Shown: positions 12,933-21,408, counted from the first letter of the stretch. The stretch is DNA of 33,475 nt from DATILL01 sp035476575 (GCA_035476575.1 DATILL010000043.1:1-33475), one strand, 5' to 3'. Notes: generated from the sequence alone by a model not told the origin. Program-made: numbers and translations.

Positions 12933-15167
12933 TCAGGCCCGGTTGAAGATCTCGTTCAGGACGGTGACAACCTGTGGATCGCGGATGAACCGTTCCGGCC
13001 ACGCCATGGCAGCCCAACGGTCGGCCAGATAGCGGTACTCCGCCGGCAGCAAGCCGCTCCTGCCCTCCATGTACAGGTAGATCAGCAAGAAGGCTTCCTC
13101 GTCCAGCTCGGACCAGACGCCGCCGGCAGCGGGAACGGGTAGGAGCGGTGCTTTCCGGATCGAGACGGCCGGCAGCACCTCGACCACCCGGTCGGCCAGC
13201 AACCCGCCGGACTTGGCGAAGTTGCGGGCCGCGGCGCGCAGCTCGGCGACTGTTCGCCATGCCCCCGCGAGCGCGGCATCGGCCAGCTCCTCCTCAGGAG
13301 CTGGCCGCCCCGGCGACCACCTTTCCAGCGCCTCCACCAGAATGGCACGCCGACGCTCCAGGCCGGGCGGCAGCACCAGCAGCCGGTGGTCGATCCGGCC
13401 GGCCCGCTTGATCGCGCTGTCGATCCGGTCGGCGTAGTTGGTGCCGATCATGACTATCGACCGCTCCCGGGCTCGCAGGTCGTTTAGCTTGGTCAGCATG
13501 CTGGGGGTCATGAACTGGAGCATGTCGCCCTGCCGGGTGTAGGTCTCGGCGTCGCGATCCAGCACCAGGCGGTCGATCTCGTCGAAAAAGATGACCGTGT
13601 CGGTCTGCTCGCCGAGCGCCTCGAAGATCGCCTTGGCCCGGGCCTCCACCCCGTTCTCGCCGTCCAGCATGAAGTCCGTGGTGGTGATGGTGACCAGCGG
13701 CCAGCCGAGGTCGGTCGCGACCCGGCGGGCCAACGTGGTCTTGCCCGTGCCGGGCGGACCGTAGAGCAGGCAGGAGTACGATGCGTCGGCGAGCTTGCCG
13801 CTCAGCCGCGGGCCCACAAACAGCTCCTCCAGCTTGCTCGCGGTCCGGTACGGGCTGTCCTCGGCCAGTGCGAGCGGGTCGGCCGAGATGGCCTCCGCCC
13901 GCCGCGCCGTCGAGTCCGTCCGGGCGGCCGTACGGCCGAGATGAGCGGGCAGGCCAACATTGTCGAGCGCCCGCCGAGCCAGGTCCCGGCTCAGTTGGGT
14001 GTGATACGCGCACAGCAGCAGAATGACCTGGCTAGTGAGCCAGAGGTTCACCGTTCCATCGTCGGTACGGACATGCTCAGACTGCCAGCCGACGAAGTCC
14101 AGCCGGGTGTCCGCGGGGTAGTAGTCGCGGCCGGACGGGTCGCCCGGCTTGGCCTTGCCCGCGACCGCGGTGGCCTGCAGCCAGCTCAGATAATCGTGCA
14201 GGATCGGCTTGAGCGCGGCGAAGAAGCCCGGATCTCCCATCCGGTCCAGCTCGGCGCCGGTGCGCAGGAGAGATGCCACCACCTCGACGCTGACAAACAG
14301 ATGCACCCCGCCCGACCTGGTCACCTTGAACGGCGTGGTCGGCCGCAGTGTCCGGTTCAGATGACGGCTCTGCTCCACCGCGGCCAGCACACCGTCGATG
14401 ACCGGCCGCGACACCCGGCCCGGTGCCGCCACAAGCATTCCCTCCAGGCAGAACACCAGCTCCGCGACATCGAAGTAGCTGTGCTCGCTGCCGCGGCGGG
14501 CCTGCTGCTGCTCGATCCGCCGGTTGAACCAGCCGAACGCCGCGCTGAGAATGTCGTCGTCCGCAATCTCAAGCAGCTGTGCCAGCTCGACCAGCCGGAG
14601 CAGTGGCAGGGGATGTGGCATGGCCGTCTCTTTCGGTTCCCCGTCCTCGTCGAGCGGCATCAGGAGAAAGGGCTGGTCCAGATCTTTGAACGCTGCCCTG
14701 ACCCGAGCCTCCGCGGTGTTCCGCAGGATCCGCCACGCTTCGGCCATGGGGGCACCGGAAAGAGTGTCGGAGTACCGGAGCAGCTCCACCAGCCAGCCCA
14801 TGGTGAAGGGATCCTGGTTGCCGAAGGCGGGTGAGTCGAATGGTCCGCCCGGGCCGCTCTGGTCGGCGATCCGTGTGACGATCAGAGCGACAGTGGCATC
14901 CATGCAACGGTGGTGCCCGGGCGACACCAGCCCGTCGGCGGCAGAGATCCGGCATCCCACCAGGAGACTTTCCGGAATCCGCCCGGCCAGGCAGGCTAGT
15001 GCGTGCGCAACCATGCTGTTGGTGCTCATCGACGGTGGCGTCCGCACCCTGAGCGCCCTGCCATTGACGACGTCGTAGTCGTAGCCGCCGTTCCTGGTCT
15101 GGATGAGCAGGGTCGGCACGGCCTCCCAAAGTAACCGTTCTATCCGACTAATGTCACTCTTGGTCAT
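12933..15167 (-). CDS. AAA+ ATPase with a large uncharacterised helical N-terminal region
   Basis: A 744-aa protein. About 450 N-terminal residues are predicted alpha-helical without a motif I recognise; they include SPGHHRCMDATVALIVTRI and a C-terminal part of helices RDYYPADTRLDFVGWQSEHV. The AAA+ module follows: Walker A GPPGTGKT (about residue 470), Walker B FFDEID (about 525), sensor-like IGTNYADR and arginine-finger region AIKRAGRIDHR, then a C-terminal lid. The module is close to the FtsH/Cdc48-type classic AAA clade. ATG 15167 with AGG 7 nt before it is preferred to the in-frame start at 15227. No partner gene is adjacent; two direct repeats lie upstream. Function unknown. Confidence 0.88.
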   Translation of the reverse strand: MTKSDISRIERLLWEAVPTLLIQTRNGGYDYDVVNGRALRVRTPPSMSTNSMVAHALACLAGRIPESLLVGCRISAADGLVSPGHHRCMDATVALIVTRIADQSGPGGPFDSPAFGNQDPFTMGWLVELLRYSDTLSGAPMAEAWRILRNTAEARVRAAFKDLDQPFLLMPLDEDGEPKETAMPHPLPLLRLVELAQLLEIADDDILSAAFGWFNRRIEQQQARRGSEHSYFDVAELVFCLEGMLVAAPGRVSRPVIDGVLAAVEQSRHLNRTLRPTTPFKVTRSGGVHLFVSVEVVASLLRTGAELDRMGDPGFFAALKPILHDYLSWLQATAVAGKAKPGDPSGRDYYPADTRLDFVGWQSEHVRTDDGTVNLWLTSQVILLLCAYHTQLSRDLARRALDNVGLPAHLGRTAARTDSTARRAEAISADPLALAEDSPYRTASKLEELFVGPRLSGKLADASYSCLLYGPPGTGKTTLARRVATDLGWPLVTITTTDFMLDGENGVEARAKAIFEALGEQTDTVIFFDEIDRLVLDRDAETYTRQGDMLQFMTPSMLTKLNDLRARERSIVMIGTNYADRIDSAIKRAGRIDHRLLVLPPGLERRRAILVEALERWSPGRPAPEEELADAALAGAWRTVAELRAAARNFAKSGGLLADRVVEVLPAVSIRKAPLLPVPAAGGVWSELDEEAFLLIYLYMEGRSGLLPAEYRYLADRWAAMAWPERFIRDPQVVTVLNEIFNRA

Positions 15168-15242
15168 CCAATCCTCGCAAGCCGTAATCAGGGTGGCTCT
15201 GTAGCGCCGTATGCCAGAACGCCGCATGCCAGCCGACGTCTC

Positions 15243-15272
15243 ACTACGGAGATCATCTCAACTACGGAGATC
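15243..15272. promoter_or_regulatory. Tandem 12-bp repeats upstream of the AAA gene
   Basis: ACTACGGAGATC occurs at 15243-15254 and 15261-15272, 18 bp apart, about 75-105 bp before the AAA start. This suggests an operator pair for a DNA-binding protein. Confidence 0.4.
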
Positions 15273-15488
15273 GTGGCGCCAGGCAGGCAAACCGTCTGAC
15301 CCGAATCCAAGGGTAAGCGGCTGAGATGGTCTTCTGCTGGCGTTCTTGATCTTTCGGGTGGTGTTTCGGTGTCGGGTCGTGGTGGTGGACCAGGTTGGTC
15401 GCGTCGGGTTCGTGGGTTCCAGTGGTCCTTAAGGCCGTGTGGGCCGGGTGGTCAGGTGGGTGTGGGCAGGACGCGGAGCCGGGTGAGG

Positions 15489-15600
15489 ATCTCGGCGAGC
15501 CACGTGCGGACGGCCGGCCCGCTGGCCTTGATGGTTGTCGGCAACACCGTGTTTCTTACGGCCGTAGACCTCCACGTCGGTGTCCAGGCCGACGGTCACC
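15489..15600 (-). pseudogene. IS1380-type transposase remnant
   Basis: The minus strand encodes VGLDTDVEVYGRKKHGVADN followed by HQGQRAGRPHVA, the hallmark of the DDE region of IS1380-family transposases (VEVYGRKKRGVAYNHQGQR type). An in-frame stop precedes it and the frame changes after it, so only about 35 codons remain. No terminal inverted repeats were found. It marks a past insertion in this island. Confidence 0.6.
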
Positions 15601-15924
15601 TACGCGGCCAGCGCCGCCGCCCGTCGGCCCGGCGGCACCTGCGGCCGCATCCACCCCCGCTACCTCGCCCAGCCGTTCGCCCAGCTCGGTGACCGCCGCC
15701 GTCCCCGCTGCCGCGTCAGTCGTCTTGCGGCGGCTGGCTTGCCACCGGCACCATTCTGGCGCTCGCCGCCCGTGCTCACCGGGGTTTTCCGCCTTCCTCT
15801 TTTCCGCCCCGCGCTGGAGCTGTTCTGGGCGCTCGCCGTCTTGCTCTCCGAAGTTTCTCAAGTTTTTTGCCGGGCGCTCGGGCTGGCGGCCGGTTTTGTC
15901 GGTGGTCTCTTTTATTCTTCTCCT

Positions 15925-17214
15925 ATGTCGGATGTGGTCGCGTCGGTGGTTGAGCAGATCTCGGTGCTGCTTGGCTCGTGTCGTGATGCCCGGTTGTGGG
16001 GGCTTTCCGACGCGGCGGTGGACGAGCTGTTGGTGCGGGTGCACCAGCAGCTCGGGCAGGTGACGGGGACATTGCTGCTTCCGCTGGTGCGGGAGGCGGA
16101 GTCCCGGGGCCTGGCCGCCGCGCATGACGCGCCGAACATGACGGCGTGGCTGCGGGACAGCCTGAACGTGCGGCCGGGTGAGGCGGGGCGGCTCCTCCGG
16201 CTCGCCAAGGCGCTGGACGGTGACCTGCCGGAGACGGCCGCCGCGCTGGCCGACGGCGCCATCAGCGTCGAGCACGCCCAGGTGATCGCCGAGGCGGTCC
16301 GGGCGCTGCCGGCCGAGACCCCGGCGGAGACGAGGGTCGCGGCGGAGCGGGAGCTGGTCGCGCACTCCGGCACGTTCAACCCCGACGAGGTCGCGCTGCT
16401 CGGCCGGCGCGTCCTAGACGTGGTCGACCCCGACCACGGCGAGGAGCTGCTCCGCCGCCAGGCCGAACGCGAGGCCGCCGAGGCCCACACCCGCCGTGAC
16501 CTGCGGATCTGTCCCGCCGGCCCCGGGCTCAAGCGCATCTCGGGCTTCCTGGACACCGAAGGCGCCGAAACCCTCCGCGTCGCCCTCGACCCCTTGGCCG
16601 CACCCCGCCCCGCCGACCCCGACACCGGCGTCCGCGACGACCGCACCCACGGGCAACGCATGGCCGACGCCCTCGTCGAGCTCGCCGAACGGGCGCTGCG
16701 CATGGGCGAGCTGCCCGACAACGGCGGCGAACGACCCACCCTCATCGTCACCATGCCGTACGACAAGCTCGCCGCCGCCACCGGCGTCGGGACCCTCGAC
16801 GGCGGTGACATCCTGCCCGCCAGCCAGGTACGGCGCCTCGCCTGCGACGCAAACATCATCCCCGCCGTCCTCGGCGGCGAAAGCCAGGTGCTGGACCTCG
16901 GCCGCGGCTCCCGGCACTACGTCGGCGCCGCCCGCCGCGCCATCATCCTCCGCGACCGCGGCTGCGTCTTCCCCGGCTGTGACCGCCCCTACCAGTGGTG
17001 CCAGGTCCACCACTGCACCCACTGGGCCAACGGCGGCAGAACCGACCAGAACAACGGCGTCCTCCTCTGCGGACACCACCACCGCGCCGTACACCACAAC
17101 GGCTGGGACGTACACATAGCACACGACGGGCTACCCGAGTTCCTCCCGCCACGCACTATAGATCCCGAACGCAAACCTGTTCGCCATCACCGACACCGAA
17201 AACGAACCGCATGA
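15925..17214 (+). CDS. DUF222/HNH endonuclease-domain protein (13E12 family)
   Basis: A 429-aa member of the 13E12/REP family, abundant in Actinobacteria. The DUF222 helical domain covers residues 1-300 (APNMTAWLRDSLNVRPGEAG; GAISVEHAQVIAEAVRALPA), then a C-terminal HNH domain: RDRGCVFPGCDRPYQWCQVH, HWANGGRTDQNNGVLLC and GHHHRAVHHNGWDV. Zinc Cys pairs and the HNH residues are intact. ATG 15925 begins the DUF222 part. The role of these proteins is not established; the copies behave as mobile-like repeats. It follows an IS remnant. Confidence 0.92.
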   Translation: MSDVVASVVEQISVLLGSCRDARLWGLSDAAVDELLVRVHQQLGQVTGTLLLPLVREAESRGLAAAHDAPNMTAWLRDSLNVRPGEAGRLLRLAKALDGDLPETAAALADGAISVEHAQVIAEAVRALPAETPAETRVAAERELVAHSGTFNPDEVALLGRRVLDVVDPDHGEELLRRQAEREAAEAHTRRDLRICPAGPGLKRISGFLDTEGAETLRVALDPLAAPRPADPDTGVRDDRTHGQRMADALVELAERALRMGELPDNGGERPTLIVTMPYDKLAAATGVGTLDGGDILPASQVRRLACDANIIPAVLGGESQVLDLGRGSRHYVGAARRAIILRDRGCVFPGCDRPYQWCQVHHCTHWANGGRTDQNNGVLLCGHHHRAVHHNGWDVHIAHDGLPEFLPPRTIDPERKPVRHHRHRKRTA

Positions 17215-17595
17215 CACAGGACACAGGACGACGCGGTGGCCGCCGCACGGCGAGCACCGGCGCCTCACGCCGGACAGCGGCCACCGAACCCCTCACACCC
17301 CCGTCAGGGCGCCCAGCCTGGCGGGTGGCTGTGCCGTGCCCCGTGGTTGACCACCAGGCCCACCGACCCCAACCCACCAACCGACCCGACACCCCGGCCA
17401 CCAGCATGACCCCCCACCCACAACCACACCCCAAAGACCACCCACACCACACGAAGATCAACCCATCCGACCACTCGCGGATTCGGGTCAGACCACGCGC
17501 CTAAGGTCTGGGTGACCGATCAAGTCAGGCGGTAGCATCCTCACGGTCGAACTTCCGTCGGACCGGACATCTGGGTGCATACAAGGAGGAGCCGG
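17215..17595. other. 381-bp gap after the DUF222 gene
   Basis: Contains the nested hairpin 17235-17285, then C/A-rich sequence (17380-17470) of low complexity, and a -10-like TAGCAT at 17533-17538 before the deoxyribosyltransferase-like gene. No coding character is seen. Confidence 0.5.
17235..17285 (+). terminator. Nested hairpin downstream of the DUF222 gene
   Basis: The outer stem GGTGGCCGC / GCGGCCACC (17235-17243, 17277-17285) encloses CCGGCG-CCTCA-CGCCGG (17257-17273). It begins 20 nt after the stop codon. Confidence 0.6.
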
Positions 17596-18255
17596 ATGAC
17601 CATCGGCGTATGGACCACCCGGGTCGACGAAGACGGTGATCGGGTGACTGCGGACTCTGGCCGACAGCAGCCGAGCGTGGCGCACAGCACGATGCTGAGC
17701 TTCGCCGGTTGCCTGGGTGCCCGGGACCGGTCCGAGGTCTATCTGAGCGCACCCATCACCACCGGAGAGCTGTTCGTGGCGTGGCGGCAGTCGGCGGCCG
17801 GGTCGCTCGACCGCGACCACCCCGACTATCCAGAGCTGCACCGCGAGCACGTCATGGCTACCAACATCGCTCGAGTCGCTCCGCTGGTCGGCTGGCTCCG
17901 AGACGCGTTCGCCGGACGCCTGGTCATCGACCCCACCGTACTGGCCGACGTTCCGGGCTGGCGGCAGCAGGACTACCACGACTTCTGGTGCGCGCTGATC
18001 CGCCGGTACGTCGACACGGTGGTGTTCGCTGACGGTTGGCAGTACAGCCACGGCTGCGTGGCGGAGTTCGCCACCGCGGTCAGCGTAGGCGCCCGGCTGC
18101 TGACCGAGCGACTGGAGAATCTGGACTTGGCCCGCGCGGTGGAGCTGGTCGGCGCGGCAGTGGCCCGGCTGGAGAGTGTGGGCGAAGACACCAGCAAGCT
18201 GCGGGGTTGGCTGGCCTCGGCCGGGCTGTCCCTGCCCGGCGACGAGGGGCAGTGA
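17596..18255 (+). CDS. Nucleoside 2-deoxyribosyltransferase-like protein
   Basis: A 219-aa protein. Strand VYLSAPIT at 48-55 matches the YLAGPxF-type opening of the nucleoside deoxyribosyltransferase/DUF4406 fold, and DTVVFADGWQYSHGCVAEF (140-158) matches its active-site signature (D-x-V, then GW..S.G...E, with Glu157 in the nucleophile position). A His/Asp-rich loop (DRDHPDYPELHREHV, 73-86) and a helical C-terminus are extra. Such folds cleave or transfer N-glycosidic bonds of nucleosides or nucleotides; the substrate here is unknown. A strong SD, AGGAGG, lies 6 nt before ATG 17596. It overlaps the next gene by 1 nt (TGATG), forming a tight pair. Confidence 0.75.
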   Translation: MTIGVWTTRVDEDGDRVTADSGRQQPSVAHSTMLSFAGCLGARDRSEVYLSAPITTGELFVAWRQSAAGSLDRDHPDYPELHREHVMATNIARVAPLVGWLRDAFAGRLVIDPTVLADVPGWRQQDYHDFWCALIRRYVDTVVFADGWQYSHGCVAEFATAVSVGARLLTERLENLDLARAVELVGAAVARLESVGEDTSKLRGWLASAGLSLPGDEGQ

Positions 18256-19604
18256 TGCCGGCTCGACTCAAGGACGACCGGCTGGCCAGGCTGGCGGACG
18301 ACCGCAACGTCGCGCGGTTCGTCAGCTTCTCACCCGGCGGCGCGCCGGAGCTGCGGCACCTGCACCTGCGTACGGCGGTCAGTGGCGCGGCCGATCTGGA
18401 GCCGGTGGTGGCGGCGCTGCTTGCCGAGGTGGGCAGCGTCAACGTGCGGACCTTCACCGCCGAGGTGTCCAAGGGCATGCCGTTCGACTACGGCAAGGTC
18501 CGGGCTGACGACGTCGCCGCGCTGGTCCGACGTCGGGCCGCCGAGGGGTATTACACAATAGTCAACGAGACGATCGACGTGAACGACGGCGGTGTCTCCG
18601 GGGTCGCCCTCGGCGGTATCGTCGAGTTCGCGCCGGACGGCACCCCTCGCGCCGTCGAGGAGAACGACGCCGCGGTCCTGCCGCACGGCTTGGCGCTGGA
18701 CCTGCTGCGTACGGTCTACGGCTTCACCCCGGACCTTCCGCTGGCTCCGAGCGACCGGATTGAGTTCAGCATTCATCCCGGGCCGGTGGGCTACCGGCAC
18801 GAACACACGGTCTGGTGGGAGATAGAGCAGGTCACGCCGGTGCTGCTCGAGCCCCGGCTGACCTGGCCGAACCGGTTCAGCCGGTTCCTCGGCGACAAGG
18901 CGTTCGGCCTGCTGGTCGGCCACCTGCTCGGGCTGCCGGTGCCCAACACCACGGTCATCCACCGGAGGGTGGCGCCGTTCAGCTTCGGCACCGAGACGGG
19001 CAGCGTGGGGTGCTGGCTGCGCACCTGTCCGACCGAGCAGATGCCCGGGAAGTTCACCACCGTGCACGGCTGGGCGGACCCGTTCCGGCTGCTCCAGGGC
19101 GAAGATCCGGACGGAGAGCTGATCCCGAGCGTGCTGGCCCAGCAAGCGGTCGAGGCGAGCTACTCCGGCGCGACGATGCCGGGCCGGGCGGCCACCCTGG
19201 TGGAAGGCGTGGCTGGTGCCGGCGACGAGTTCATGCTCGGCGAGCAGGCCCCGGAGCGGCTGCCGGCCGCCGTGGTCGCGGCGGTCGAGGACATGGCCGC
19301 ACAGGCCACCAAGGCGCTCGGTCCGATCCGGCTGGAGTGGGCCCATGATGGCCGGCAGCCCTGGGTGCTACAGCTTCACCTTGCTGGCCAGGACTTCGCG
19401 CCAGGAGTCCTCAACCCCGGCGATGCCTCCCGATGGCTGCACTACGACCCCGCGACCGGCCTGGAGGTGCTGCGCGAGCTGGCCGGGCAAGCATCCGCGC
19501 TCGGCGCTGGGGTGCTGGTGGACGGTCGGATCGGGCTCACCTCGCATATCGGCGACATTCTCCGCAAGGCCGGGATACCGGCCCGGCTTGCCGGCACCCA
19601 GTAA
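18255..19604 (+). CDS. PPDK_N/ATP-grasp-like protein, partner of the deoxyribosyltransferase-like gene
   Basis: A 449-aa protein resembling the PEP/pyruvate-binding ATP-grasp domain of PEP synthase: GDKAFGLLVGHLLGLPVPNT near 213-232 (nucleotide-binding strand), then LVEGVAGAGDEFMLGE (315-330) and PIRLEWAHDGRQPWVLQLH (357-375), the DIEWA...LQxRP-like end where the metal-binding Glu361 and Gln373 sit. The Arg-Pro that usually ends this motif is missing (it reads LQLHLAG), and no phosphohistidine or PEP-utiliser domain follows. The first 200 residues (VSFSPGGAPELRHLHLRT...) are unassigned. It is coupled to the upstream gene and ends 8 bp from a convergent gene. Activity is not predicted with confidence. 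Confidence 0.7.
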   Translation: MPARLKDDRLARLADDRNVARFVSFSPGGAPELRHLHLRTAVSGAADLEPVVAALLAEVGSVNVRTFTAEVSKGMPFDYGKVRADDVAALVRRRAAEGYYTIVNETIDVNDGGVSGVALGGIVEFAPDGTPRAVEENDAAVLPHGLALDLLRTVYGFTPDLPLAPSDRIEFSIHPGPVGYRHEHTVWWEIEQVTPVLLEPRLTWPNRFSRFLGDKAFGLLVGHLLGLPVPNTTVIHRRVAPFSFGTETGSVGCWLRTCPTEQMPGKFTTVHGWADPFRLLQGEDPDGELIPSVLAQQAVEASYSGATMPGRAATLVEGVAGAGDEFMLGEQAPERLPAAVVAAVEDMAAQATKALGPIRLEWAHDGRQPWVLQLHLAGQDFAPGVLNPGDASRWLHYDPATGLEVLRELAGQASALGAGVLVDGRIGLTSHIGDILRKAGIPARLAGTQ

Positions 19605-19612
19605 CTGACGTT

Positions 19613-20143
19613 CTACTCGCCCGGTGCGAGGCTGCCGTCCGCCCGACGCTGCCACCGCCGACCGGCGGCATCCACGAACCGCAGCGAGACCTGGAACCGC
19701 CACGGCTCACGGAGTGGGTCGGCGGTCTCGGCGGTGCCGCTGGCTGGCCGCCGTACCCAGTGCCGGTCCGACCGGATCCACGTCTCCCGGAACAGCTCGG
19801 GTAGCACCCGCTGCACATCGCCCGGCGGAAGGATGCCGACATGATCCCGTGCCTCGGGTCCCCCGCCGGTCGGCACGTACCTCAGCTCCACTCCGTAGAC
19901 CGGCTCAGTGCCCGCGTTGCGGAGCTGCAGGCGGGTCTCCAGTGTCGAAACGTTCGCCGACCGGGCCTCGATCCGGACCGGCCAGGCAACGATCAACCCG
20001 GCCCTGGCCCGCTCCTCCTGCTGCTGCCGGTCGCGGTCGCGGCGCAGCTCGCGGACGAGGAGCATCCCGCCGGTGGCGAACGCGCCGACGGTGCCGACGG
20101 ACGACAGCCAGGTGGGCACCGCAACAGACCACAGATCGCTCAT
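19613..20143 (-). CDS. Membrane-anchored protein of unknown function
   Basis: A 176-aa protein with one N-terminal membrane segment (WLSSVGTVGAFATGGMLLV), a basic/acidic coiled stretch (RELRRDRDRQQQEERARAGL) and a beta-rich domain of about 120 residues (LETRLQLRNAGTEPVYGVEL, WRFQVSLRFVDAAGRRW) like an immunoglobulin-type sandwich. GGGAG lies 8 nt before the ATG. It converges on the PPDK_N-like gene. It resembles small actinobacterial proteins near prophage or accessory loci, but no family is assigned. Confidence 0.75.
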   Translation of the reverse strand: MSDLWSVAVPTWLSSVGTVGAFATGGMLLVRELRRDRDRQQQEERARAGLIVAWPVRIEARSANVSTLETRLQLRNAGTEPVYGVELRYVPTGGGPEARDHVGILPPGDVQRVLPELFRETWIRSDRHWVRRPASGTAETADPLREPWRFQVSLRFVDAAGRRWQRRADGSLAPGE

Positions 20144-20245
20144 CGTTCATGCTCCCGCTCGGCAGGCGCGACCCGACCCTGGCGATCGTTCCACCGTCGC
20201 GTACGGGCGGTGGGTCAGGTCACCCCGAGGTGCTAGCTGTGGTGC

Positions 20246-20274
20246 TTGCAAGAGTTAGCATTACGACGTAGGGT
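20246..20274 (+). promoter_or_regulatory. Promoter of the XRE regulator gene
   Basis: TTGCAA (20246-20251), a 17-bp spacer and TAGGGT (20269-20274), 33 bp before GTG 20308: a good sigma-A type arrangement. Confidence 0.55.
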
Positions 20275-20307
20275 CCGTCATGGGGAGTCGAAAGGGGGAG
20301 CTGGATC

Positions 20308-20724
20308 GTGGCGGCGCTCGGCCTGCGAGAGCTCGGTGAGTACATCCGCGAGCAGCGCAACCTGGCCCAGGTTTCACTCCGCCAGCTCGCCAAGCTCGCC
20401 GGCGTGAGCAACCCGTACCTTTCCCAGATCGAACGTGGGCTGCGTAAGCCCAGTGCGGAGATCTTGCAGCAGATCGCCAAGGCGCTGCGCATCTCCGCGG
20501 AGACGCTCTACATCCAGGCCGGGATCCTGGAGGAACGGCCCGGTGACCGGGACGTGCTCACCGCCATCCTGCGCGACACCCACCTGACCGAGCGCCAAAA
20601 GCAGGTGTTGTTCGAGATCTACGAGTCCTTCCGCGCGGAGAACTCCGTCCGCGTCAGGGGCAACGGCCATCTGCCCACGGCGGGCAGCCCTCCGCCCACT
20701 CAGGACGGTCCCGAGCCCAGCTAG
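20308..20724 (+). CDS. XRE-family HTH regulator
   Basis: A 138-aa DNA-binding protein; helix-turn-helix residues 10-65 (EYIREQRNLAQVSLRQLAKL, AGVSNPYLSQIERGLRKPS) and a C-terminal region with Pro/Gly tail. It corresponds in order to Rv0474 of M. tuberculosis, which precedes the heparin-binding hemagglutinin gene. GTG 20308 has a preceding AGGGGGAG. The next gene starts 58 nt downstream, so it may share the transcript and control it. Confidence 0.92.
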   Translation: MAALGLRELGEYIREQRNLAQVSLRQLAKLAGVSNPYLSQIERGLRKPSAEILQQIAKALRISAETLYIQAGILEERPGDRDVLTAILRDTHLTERQKQVLFEIYESFRAENSVRVRGNGHLPTAGSPPPTQDGPEPS

Positions 20725-20782
20725 GGCCAGTGCCACCCCTCACGCCATACCAACAGAAAACCCGACCGACAAGGGGACTGCC

Positions 20783-21364
20783 ATGTCTATCACCGCCGAT
20801 GTCCGCAAGGCTGGCGAGACCGTTCTGGAGCAGGGCAAAGCCGTTCTGGACGACGCCCGCAAGCCGCTGTACGCCGTGGTCGGAGCCGGCGACCTGGCCG
20901 TGACCACGGCCGTGAGCCAGGTCAAGGAGCTACCCGGCGAGACCCAGACCGCTGTCGACACCCGGGTCAAGAAGGCCCAGGCCCGGCTGGACGACATCCG
21001 GACCGAGGCCAAGGCCCGCTACGAGGGCCTGGTGCACAAGGCCACCGAGCTGCAGGGCAAGGCCCGCGAGCTGCCCAGCAAGGCCGACGCGCTTAAGCCG
21101 AAGGAGCTGCGCTCGACGGTCGAGACCTACGTGGGCAAGGCCAAGGAGCTCTACGACGACCTGGCCGCGCGGGGCGAGAAGATCGTCACCAAGGTGGCCG
21201 ACCAGCCTGGCATCAAGACCGTGATCGACCGGGCGGAGGTCCTGTTCGACCGGGTCGAGGAGCGGGTCGAGCACGTCATCGAGGCGGCCACCGAGGACCC
21301 GGAGGCTCCGCCGCGCAAGGCGCCGGCCAAGAAGACCCCGCCGCGCAAGACCACCACCGGCTAG
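20783..21364 (+). CDS. HBHA-like Lys/Pro/Ala-rich coiled-coil protein
   Basis: A 193-aa protein like mycobacterial heparin-binding hemagglutinin (Rv0475): a long helical, coiled-coil region rich in Lys, Glu and Ala (for example AQARLDDIRTEAKARYEGL), then a basic tail APAKKTPPRKTTTG of the kind that binds heparin in HBHA. There is no signal peptide, as in HBHA. ATG 20783 has SD AAGGGG. The adhesin role is known in mycobacteria; in other actinomycetes the homologues are probably cytoskeletal or membrane-associated. A strong terminator follows. Confidence 0.88.
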   Translation: MSITADVRKAGETVLEQGKAVLDDARKPLYAVVGAGDLAVTTAVSQVKELPGETQTAVDTRVKKAQARLDDIRTEAKARYEGLVHKATELQGKARELPSKADALKPKELRSTVETYVGKAKELYDDLAARGEKIVTKVADQPGIKTVIDRAEVLFDRVEERVEHVIEAATEDPEAPPRKAPAKKTPPRKTTTG

Positions 21365-21373
21365 GCCGACCCG

Positions 21374-21408
21374 AAGGACCCTCCCGGCCGCGCCCCGGGA
21401 GGGTCCTT
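21374..21408 (+). terminator. 14-bp hairpin terminator after the HBHA-like gene
   Basis: AAGGACCCTCCCGG (21374-21387) pairs with CCGGGAGGGTCCTT (21395-21408); the loop is CCGCGCC. It begins 10 nt after the stop. Confidence 0.85.

Larger units (their letters stand above)
15168..15924. other. 757-bp region upstream of the AAA and DUF222 genes, with a transposase remnant
   Basis: No intact gene is seen. It contains the tandem ACTACGGAGATC repeats (15243-15272), an IS1380-like transposase fragment on the minus strand (15489-15600), and a T-rich, lower-GC stretch just before the DUF222 start (15780-15924). Long plus-strand reading frames here (such as the in-frame extension from 15580) have no recognisable protein character. 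Confidence 0.6.

Noticed and set aside
15580..15924. In-frame extension upstream of the DUF222 gene
   Set aside because: It crosses the transposase relic and a T-rich promoter-like stretch and lacks DUF222 character; ATG 15925 is the likely start.
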